Assembly (NCBI RefSeq): GCF_038050375.1 | Contig: NZ_CP150886.1 | Span: 496,001-560,000 of the forward strand | From: Okeanomitos corallinicola TIOX110 | GTDB lineage: Bacteria; Cyanobacteriota; Cyanobacteriia; Cyanobacteriales; Nostocaceae | Reading direction: 5' to 3' | DNA: 64,000 bases | In this document: in pieces, positions 57,890 to 64,000 of the stretch | Numbering within the stretch: position 1 is the stretch's first letter | Layout of the letters: every line of letters starts with the position of its first letter | Program-made: the position numbers and the translations under genes | The notes under the pieces: model-generated | Told to the model about the DNA's origin: nothing | Database searches by the model: none | Seen by the model: only the letters and a program-made list of their open reading frames with translations

Positions 57890-59422
57890 TTACCTAGGCC
57901 TTCCCAATGTAGTAATATATAGAACAGCTTCATCGGCAGGAATACCTAAAACATCATTCACCTGATCATCAAAAAAGCCACCGATACCGCTGACTCCTAA
58001 ATTAAGGCTAATAGCTGCTAAATTAAGCTTTTGACCTAAATGACCAGCATCTAAATGTAAATAACGGTAAACGCGATCGCCATATTTATCAATTGCTGCC
58101 TTTAAATCAGCAGTATGAAAGATTACCGCTTTAGCATCCCTTCCTAGCTCCTGTCCCAAACAGAGAAAATGTAATTCCCGACGAAAATTTTTAAAGCGAA
58201 TTTGTCTTAATTCTTGAGCTTTGGGTGCATAATAATAACAACCGGAATCAAGTCCTTTTACACCAGAAACAGCAATAAAAGTTTCAATTAAATTCAGATC
58301 AAAATAATCAGGAGTAGTATCTAAATTTTGCTCTAGATAATTTTCTGGTTGATAAGTAAAATCGAGTAAAGCCTTTAATTCATCAAAAGTCAAATTTTCA
58401 TCACTATAAGCACGGGTAGAACGACGTTTATACATTGTATTTTCTAAACTGGAAAGATTTCTACCCCAGTCAATAGGTGTAGTAGCAGTAGAAAATTTTT
58501 CACAAAAAGGGAAATTATATTTATCTTCTAATGACTTTTCAGGTTTGACTAAGTTTAAATTTTTCTTACCTGTTTCTTCCGCTGTAATTTGAGTATGAAG
58601 ATGAAAATATTTGAGCAGTTTACCATCAGGAATTGAGGGATATTCAATGTCTGTTGATGAAGGTAGTGCAGTTTTTCCCAAGGGTAAATTTTGTTTAATA
58701 TCTAATAAATCAGCCAAAGCGATAACAACGGTTGCACCTTCTTGTTGAGGATCAATATACAGCATATTGTTGACAGCTTCATCAATAAAACCGCCAATTA
58801 AATGGGGACGAAAATCAGTTATTGCACCAGCTAATTCGATGTTACCTAAAAGATGCCCAGTATCGAGAAAAATGCGCCGATAAGCGCGGTCTTCATAGCG
58901 CCAAGCAGAACGATAAAAAACCGCAGTCGTAACAATAGCTAGTTGGGTACTTTCTAAACTAGGATGCCAGAAACAAGCACTTTGTAAATTTGTCCAGACA
59001 TCACTTTCCCAAAACTGTTTTAAAGAATGAGTGCGACACTGATAGTTATAAAGTCCAGCCGGTAACAATGGTGTCCCACGGGAAACTAAATATACTTCTG
59101 CTGGATATAAACCCCCGGCACTAGGGGCAGACCGTAAATATACTGCACTACCCATAGATGGCATTTTGGCGGTGAGTCCATAGCTATGGAATAACAGCTT
59201 GGAGAGTCTTTGCCACCATTTAGCGTCTGAATTGTGAGTAAAAGTGTCTGGGTGTTCTTGTAAATAGGGTTTAAGGTCAAAATCAGAGCCAATTTTGTAT
59301 TCTTTAAATGGTACAGGCTGTTTAGCCCAGTCTAGCTGCTGACTTTTTCCGGCCAAGGTTTCCGGGTCGTATTTAGTCCGCTCGTGGTAATGTTGAGCAA
59401 TTGATTCGTATATTTCTGGCAT
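57890..59422 (-). CDS. SagB/ThcOx-type nitroreductase-fold protein, two fused domains
   Basis: A 510-residue FMN-dependent oxidoreductase of the SagB family, which in peptide pathways oxidises azolines to azoles. Two nitroreductase-like halves are visible. The first has AVYLRSAPSAGGLYPAEVYLV and LDTGHLLGNIELAGAITDFRP. The second has NTMYKRRSTRAYSDENLTFDELKALLDF and LDAGHLGQKLNLAAISLNLGVSGIGGF. This tandem form is common in cyanobacteria outside any peptide cluster. No cyclodehydratase or precursor is nearby, so its substrate is unknown. It is divergent from the hydrolase gene, with about 108 bases between the starts. Confidence 0.82.
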   Translation of the reverse strand: MPEIYESIAQHYHERTKYDPETLAGKSQQLDWAKQPVPFKEYKIGSDFDLKPYLQEHPDTFTHNSDAKWWQRLSKLLFHSYGLTAKMPSMGSAVYLRSAPSAGGLYPAEVYLVSRGTPLLPAGLYNYQCRTHSLKQFWESDVWTNLQSACFWHPSLESTQLAIVTTAVFYRSAWRYEDRAYRRIFLDTGHLLGNIELAGAITDFRPHLIGGFIDEAVNNMLYIDPQQEGATVVIALADLLDIKQNLPLGKTALPSSTDIEYPSIPDGKLLKYFHLHTQITAEETGKKNLNLVKPEKSLEDKYNFPFCEKFSTATTPIDWGRNLSSLENTMYKRRSTRAYSDENLTFDELKALLDFTYQPENYLEQNLDTTPDYFDLNLIETFIAVSGVKGLDSGCYYYAPKAQELRQIRFKNFRRELHFLCLGQELGRDAKAVIFHTADLKAAIDKYGDRVYRYLHLDAGHLGQKLNLAAISLNLGVSGIGGFFDDQVNDVLGIPADEAVLYITTLGRPR

Positions 59423-59530
59423 AGTATTTTTAATATCCTCAAAAAGTTCTATTTTTTGATCTTGACATTCATCAGCTTAATTTTTTGTCTGAATGAGTAA
59501 AATTTTGGCAAGAGTAGAAAAGAATCGCAA

Positions 59531-60388
59531 ATGACTATGAGTGAGCAAATGATACCTATACGTAAAACTCTATCAACCACTGATATTCACGTTTCTTATC
59601 TGGAATGGAACAAAGGTAAAGAACCGTTACTACTGTTACATGGTATGGCTGATAATGCCTTGGTTTGGTCTAGTTTAGGAGATTATTTAGCTTCTGAATA
59701 TCACATTATTGCCCCAGATATGCGTGGTCATGGAGAGAGTAGTAAGCCTGAAAAAGATTATACCTTTGAAAGTGCGATCGCTGATTTAGAAGCATTAATG
59801 GATCATTTGGAATGGCCACAAACTCATGTTATTAGTCATTCTTGGACTGGTAAATTAGCCGCTATTTGGGCAAGATACAACCCAAAACGCTTAAAAAGTA
59901 TCACTTTGGTAGATCCCATTTTTATCTGGAAAATGCCTAATCTGATGAAATTAACCTTTCCTTTTTTGTATAAAGTGTTGCCATTTCTCAAGACGATGGG
60001 ACCATTTGCCAGTTATGAAGAAGCGGAGGAAAAAATCAAACAACTTAGTCAATTTCAAGACTGGAGTTATTTGCAACAGCAAGTTTTTCAAGCCGGAATT
60101 GAACAAAAAGCCGATGGAAGTTGGGGCAGTAAATTTACAATTGCCGCCCGTGATGGCATTTTTGATGCAGTAATTGAAGTTCCAGGTTTTATTAACCCTA
60201 TTGAAACTCCTGCTTTATTTATTCAACCAGAGAGAGGTGTCAACCGCCAAGATTGGCAAATTAAACCTTACAAAACTAATTTAAAAAACCTCATTTTTAA
60301 AAAAGTGCCTGGAAATCATTGGCCATTTTTAACTAAACCAGAAGATTTTAATCAAACAGTTGCCGAGTTTTTAGCAGAGCATAAATAA
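59531..60388 (+). CDS. Alpha/beta hydrolase
   Basis: A 285-residue alpha/beta-hydrolase-fold enzyme. It has the oxyanion-loop motif LLLLHGMADNALVW, PDMRGHGESSKP, a nucleophile elbow in ISHSWTGKLAA (Ser in SHSWTG instead of the usual GHSxGG) and the catalytic His in PGNHWPFL near the C-terminus. A hydrophobic cap (FPFLYKVLPFLKTM) suggests a non-polar substrate. The substrate is unknown. It is divergent from the SagB-type gene, and no operon partner is seen. Confidence 0.85.
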   Translation: MTMSEQMIPIRKTLSTTDIHVSYLEWNKGKEPLLLLHGMADNALVWSSLGDYLASEYHIIAPDMRGHGESSKPEKDYTFESAIADLEALMDHLEWPQTHVISHSWTGKLAAIWARYNPKRLKSITLVDPIFIWKMPNLMKLTFPFLYKVLPFLKTMGPFASYEEAEEKIKQLSQFQDWSYLQQQVFQAGIEQKADGSWGSKFTIAARDGIFDAVIEVPGFINPIETPALFIQPERGVNRQDWQIKPYKTNLKNLIFKKVPGNHWPFLTKPEDFNQTVAEFLAEHK

Positions 60389-60674
60389 ATAAATAAATAA
60401 AAGTATTTGTAATTTGTAATTGGTAATTGCTAATTAGTCCTCTTAGAGGATGTTTTAAAAGTTTAGGGAGTCAAAAATTAAGCCAGTCACCTCACCAATA
60501 ACATCGAGTTCATTTCCATACTACTTATTGAAGTTCAGAATGTGGGGTATAAAAAATTGAATTAGCAGAGATATCCTACAGCACTTACCAGTAAACTCCA
60601 AATACCCAAATTTCTCACCACCAAACCAAAGCTATAGCATATATTAGAAATGGTGGCTAATTGAAATCACGTCC
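60389..60674. other. Intergenic region with short repeats
   Basis: It contains AAATAAATAAATAAATAAA just after the stop, degenerate GTAATTG-type heptamers, and near 60447 a piece (AGGATGTTTTAAAAGTTT) related to the terminal repeat of the element after psaK. Nothing here codes for protein. Confidence 0.4.
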
Positions 60675-61994
60675 ATGAATGAACAACCCAATGCAGACTC
60701 ATTAAACACGCCAACTGATGAACCAGAATCTAAGTCAAAACAGGATTCTTGGAAAAACCGCATTACTGCTGCTGTCAGTAAAACGACATCTAAATTAACT
60801 CAAGTTCTGCCTGTAGATCAGGTCAAACAGACCGTAGGACAATGGTTGAGTGTAAATGATGCTCAAGTTGCTGAGATTTTAGCCACTGTTCGTAATCAGT
60901 TACCGACTACAGAAGCTTTGTTGATAGGCAAACCCCAAACTGGTAAAAGTTCAATTGTTAGAGGTTTAACCGGGGTTTCTGAGGAGATTATTGGCCAGGG
61001 TTTTCGTCCTCATACTCAAAATACCCAACGTTATGCTTATCCTTCTAATGATTTACCATTGTTAATTTTTACAGATACAGTAGGTTTGGGAGATGTGAGT
61101 CAAGATACAGAAGTTATTATTCAAGAATTAATTAGTGATTTAGAAACAGAAGCTACAGGGGCTAGAGTTTTAATTTTAACTATTAAAGTTAATGATTTTG
61201 CTACGGCAAGTCTGCGGCAAATCATCCAAGAATTACGTAAAAAATATCCTTATATTCCTTGTCTTTTGGCTGTAACTTGTTTACATGAACTCTATCCTTT
61301 AGATGTAGCAGATCATCCTCATTATCCACCGGATTTTGAGGAAATTAATCGGGCATTTACAGAAATAAAAACTAATTTTTCGGGTTTATATGATCAGGCA
61401 GTTTTAATTGATTTTACGTTAAAAGAAGATGGTTATAATTCTATATTTTATGGTTTAGAAGCATTGCGAGATAATTTAGCCCAATTGTTGCCAGAAGCAG
61501 AGTCAAAAGCAATTTATCAGTTATTAGATCAGCAAGCGGGCGAGAAATTAGGTAACATTTATAGAGATACCGCTAGACGCTATATTTTACCCTTTTCAAT
61601 TATGGCAGGTACTTTAGCTGCTGTACCCTTACCGTTGGCGACAATGCCAGTTTTAACAGCTTTGCAAGTTTCTATGGTGGGGTTATTGGGTAAATTATAT
61701 GGTCAGACATTGACGCGATCGCAAGCTGGTGGTGTGGTGAGTGCGATCGCTGGTGGTTTTTTAGCGCAAGCTATAGCACGGGAATTAATTAAATTTATTC
61801 CTGGTTTTGGGAGTGTGATTGCTGCATCTTGGGCGGGTGCTTATACCTGGGCTTTGGGTGAAGCTGCTTGTGTTTATTTTGGTGATTTAATGGGTGGGAA
61901 AAAACCTGATCCGCAGAAAATTCAAAATGTGATGCAGGAAGCTTTTGAAGGGGCAAAGGAAAGGTTTAAAGGTATGAAAAGTGAGAATGAATAA
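60675..61994 (+). CDS. Era-like GTPase with C-terminal DUF697 membrane region
   Basis: A 439-residue P-loop GTPase. It has G1 in LIGKPQTGKSSIVRGL (near residue 90) and G3 in IFTDTVGLGDV (near 133); G4 is weak (LAVTCLHEL in place of NKxD), so nucleotide specificity is uncertain. The last third has two or three hydrophobic segments (LPFSIMAGTLAAVPLPLATMPVL, AGGVVSAIAGGFLAQAIA, GSVIAASWAGAYTWALG), the DUF697 pattern that inserts in membranes. Its function is unknown. It is followed 56 bases later by a small conserved gene in the same direction. Confidence 0.85.
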   Translation: MNEQPNADSLNTPTDEPESKSKQDSWKNRITAAVSKTTSKLTQVLPVDQVKQTVGQWLSVNDAQVAEILATVRNQLPTTEALLIGKPQTGKSSIVRGLTGVSEEIIGQGFRPHTQNTQRYAYPSNDLPLLIFTDTVGLGDVSQDTEVIIQELISDLETEATGARVLILTIKVNDFATASLRQIIQELRKKYPYIPCLLAVTCLHELYPLDVADHPHYPPDFEEINRAFTEIKTNFSGLYDQAVLIDFTLKEDGYNSIFYGLEALRDNLAQLLPEAESKAIYQLLDQQAGEKLGNIYRDTARRYILPFSIMAGTLAAVPLPLATMPVLTALQVSMVGLLGKLYGQTLTRSQAGGVVSAIAGGFLAQAIARELIKFIPGFGSVIAASWAGAYTWALGEAACVYFGDLMGGKKPDPQKIQNVMQEAFEGAKERFKGMKSENE

Positions 61995-62050
61995 AATAAT
62001 TATTTTATGTTAAAATATCTGAAATTAATTTTTGCAATCATCGTCGAAAT

Positions 62051-62305
62051 ATGAAATTACCAGAATTAGAACAAGCAACTATAGATCGTGTTGTGGAAAT
62101 GGCATGGGAAGATAGAACACCCTTTGAAGCTATAGAAATTCAGTTTGGTTTATCAGAAAAAGATGTCATTAAAATCATGCGTCGGGAAATGAAGGAATCT
62201 AGTTTTAAAATGTGGCGAAAACGGGTTACTCAGCGCCAAACTAAACATCTGAAAACCCGTGATTTCGTGGCAGGTAGGTTTAAGTCAGATAATCAGAAAA
62301 CTTAA
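62051..62305 (+). CDS. TIGR03643-type small conserved protein
   Basis: An 84-residue protein with MAWEDRTPFEAIEIQFGLSEKDVIKIMRREM, the helix-turn-helix-like pattern of the TIGR03643 (DUF2805) family, then a basic C-terminus (WRKRVTQRQTKHLKTR). Family members are uncharacterised; the basic tail would suit nucleic-acid binding. It may be co-transcribed with the GTPase gene before it. Confidence 0.85.
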   Translation: MKLPELEQATIDRVVEMAWEDRTPFEAIEIQFGLSEKDVIKIMRREMKESSFKMWRKRVTQRQTKHLKTRDFVAGRFKSDNQKT

Positions 62306-62424
62306 CCATTCATCAATCAAGTAAGTTGAGATTTTTCATGGATTTTTCGTATTTTTAAAAGATAAAATCCCCAACTACTCTAAGAAATTGGGGAATATGA
62401 TTGATGGTTTAATTGTGTTTGCTG

Positions 62425-63399
62425 CTAATTTATTTTTTTTATCATTTCTGTAATTTCTGCAACACTCAATTTCAAAACTTGGGCAATCTGTTCTGTACTT
62501 AAACCCAGTCTTAATAAACCAGGAATTGCTTCTAATTTAGCTTTAAGTTCTCCTTCCTCTCTACCTTCCTTTTTACCTTCTTGTAAAGCTTCTTGGTAAA
62601 ATCTGGTTTGTTTTAAATCACTTAGTCCAAACATAGCTTCTATTTACTCCCTATTCATTCTTGGAAACTTATAAATTAAGATTGTTTCGATTAGTTCTAA
62701 TAATTGCTGCTGTTGCTGTTGAGAATTTACCTCTTTTTTGGTACGGTTAATTAGTTCTCTGGCTTGACTAATGGCTTTTTGTTCATTGGCTATAATTAAT
62801 TTTATTGTAGCAATACCAATGGGTAAGGGTAATGTTTCTTCTATTTCATCTAGATAAATTACTTTTACTCTTTGACTGATAAAAAATTCTTCATAATGTC
62901 TGATATCGCTTGTGTCTATACTGCGACTGGGGTAGATAATCACTGCTTTCCAGGGAGCATCCCAAATGTGTAAAAATAAAACCCGTCATTACGAGCGGAA
63001 TGAAATGGAGGGAAGTAATCGCATATTAAGACTTTGAGATTGCTTGATTACGCTACGCTCCATTCGCAATGACTACTTATCATTTTTGTGAATTTGCAAA
63101 ATTGGGATGCTCCCGCTTTCCAGTGGTTTTTGGGTTTGTTTTGACGGATGTAAAGAAATACTTCTGTAAAAGTCTACTGTAAAGGTCTGCATCTAATTGA
63201 AATTGCACTTCTAAAAAGTAAATGGAGTTTTCTGTATTTTCTTGAGGTAGAAAAACTCCATCTATCCTCAATGCTGTTTGTTTGACTTCAACTGATGCAA
63301 ATTGGTAAAAATCGGCTAATTCGGGAGATTTATCAATAAGTTAAAAAAAATGCTGGGTATTTCTTGAAATAAGCGATAAAATATGGTATCTGTTTTCAT
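62425..63399 (-). pseudogene. Rpn/DUF2887-type nuclease gene, broken in three ways
   Basis: Reading back from the ATG at 63399 (MKTDTIFYRLFQEIPSIFF) the gene is recognisable end to end as a cyanobacterial Rpn/PD-(D/E)XK transposase-like protein (DGVFLPQENTENSIYFLEVQFQLDADLYSR). It has a one-base frameshift in a T-run near 63340, a 162-bp MITE at 62953-63114, and an in-frame TAA near 62644 where Glu is expected (NRE-stop-IEAMFGL). The C-terminal coiled region (QEGKKEGREEGELKAKLEAI) is intact. With three lesions it cannot be functional as one protein. Confidence 0.88.
62953..63114. mobile_element. 162-bp MITE with 8-bp target duplication
   Basis: Perfect 13-bp terminal repeats GGGAGCATCCCAA / TTGGGATGCTCCC. 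It is flanked by the direct repeat GCTTTCCA at 62945-62952 and 63115-63122. Removing the element and one repeat restores the codons for HWKAVIIYP in the host gene. It also holds an internal palindrome of the CGTCATT-ACGAGCG type. It does not code for protein. Confidence 0.93.
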
Positions 63400-63713
63400 T
63401 GTTTTTATAAAAAAATAAGTTTAAAGGCATCAATCAATTATTCCTGAATAATTCAGTTGAGAAATTAAAATTAAAAAACTAAATTTACTGACTAATTTTT
63501 ATCTTCACTGATGACCAAAAATTAACTTATCAATACCATGAATTGAAGTTAATAATAGATTATCTTTTGGTTTAGCCAAACTGACCACAAACAGGTGCAA
63601 TATATGTTAAAATTATAGCAAAATATGACAATTTTTCAAGATTGATTTGACATAATTTTGTATTTTGTCAAGTAAAAAGGCTAAAATCTACATTTTTTGG
63701 AGTTTTGCAGGTT
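63400..63713. promoter_or_regulatory. Upstream region of gyrA
   Basis: About 310 very AT-rich bases between the pseudogene start and gyrA. A TTGACA hexamer lies at 63647-63652, but no convincing -10 box is at the right distance. I see nothing else in it. Confidence 0.3.
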
Positions 63714-64000
63714 ATGACAACCTCACAGGAGCGGATTATCCCGACGGATTTGAGACAGGAAATGTCACAATCTTATCTGGAATACGCCATGAGCGTAATT
63801 GTTGGTCGGGCGCTGCCAGATGCCAGGGATGGTCTTAAACCTGTGCATCGTCGCATCCTCTATGCTATGCACGAATTAGGACTATTACACGATCGCCCCT
63901 TTAGAAAATGCGCTCGTGTGGTAGGGGAAGTGTTGGGTAAATATCACCCCCACGGTGATACGGCAGTATATGATGCTTTGGTGCGGATGGCACAGAATTT
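63714..64000 (+). CDS. gyrA: DNA gyrase subunit A (5' part)
   Basis: The first 95 codons of a type II topoisomerase A subunit, cut by the window edge. It starts [17 protein letters not shown] and carries the conserved block [29 protein letters not shown] and [26 protein letters not shown]. The catalytic Tyr lies beyond the window. GyrA is preferred over ParC because cyanobacterial gyrases share this N-terminus, but the two cannot be fully separated from this piece. Confidence 0.92.
   Translation, partial: MTTSQERIIPTDLRQEMSQSYLEYAMSVIVGRALPDARDGLKPVHRRILYAMHELGLLHDRPFRKCARVVGEVLGKYHPHGDTAVYDALVRMAQN

Noticed and set aside
60440-60480. Second MITE copy near 60447
   Set aside because: Only one end resembles the element after psaK. 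I could not find the opposite terminal repeat, so at most it is a worn fragment.

Overview
The window looks like chromosome of a filamentous, probably heterocystous (Nostocales) cyanobacterium. The evidence is psaK, the crtP-crtB carotenoid pair, scattered HIP1 octamers (GCGATCGC), heptamer tandem repeats in intergenic DNA, and AT-rich coding sequence.

Region 1 (1-38828, all on the minus strand) is one lipopeptide assembly line. In order of transcription it holds a fatty acyl-AMP ligase with a C-terminal ACP, a stand-alone ketosynthase, a 5178-residue NRPS with 4 modules, a 1603-residue NRPS with 1 module, and a giant NRPS of 4 modules plus thioesterase that runs off the left edge. I count nine modules with epimerases in modules 2, 5 and 8 and an N-methyltransferase in module 4. 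Reading the adenylation pockets by hand gives Val, D-Leu, X, N-Me-Ile, D-Asn, Thr, Pro-like, D-Leu, Thr. This is the residue order of laxaphycin B with residues 4 and 5 (Ala, hydroxy-Leu) missing. The polyketide step is also stripped down: only the ketosynthase is present, with no AT, ACP or aminotransferase. The NRPS genes carry two long near-identical internal duplications (about 5.7 kb and 1.05 kb), so the line has been remodelled by recombination.

Region 2 (38829-42068) is housekeeping: a possible tiny ORF with its own terminator, a COG0523 GTPase, sufE, psaK followed by a MITE-like element, tRNA-Ala(GGC) and tRNA-Lys(CTT).

Region 3 (42069-47417) is a small decayed island between the intact tRNA-Lys and a second, 42-nt 3' piece of a tRNA-Lys in the same orientation. 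It holds two unknown genes, an IS630 element inserted into a remnant of a second IS, the C-terminal piece of a ParA/TraL-like gene, a VapBC-type toxin-antitoxin pair, a truncated unknown gene and an intact copy of the second IS. No integrase is left.

Region 4 (47418-64000) holds a seven-bladed WD40 / KAP P-loop NTPase membrane protein, a divergent small gene with a double-glycine leader, nagZ, crtP-crtB, tRNA-Ser(GCT), a lipoprotein substrate-binding protein, a tandem SagB-type nitroreductase, an alpha/beta hydrolase, a DUF697 GTPase, a TIGR03643 protein, an Rpn-type pseudogene carrying a MITE with an 8-bp target duplication, and the start of gyrA.

All domain and specificity calls come from reading motifs by eye. 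No database search was run.
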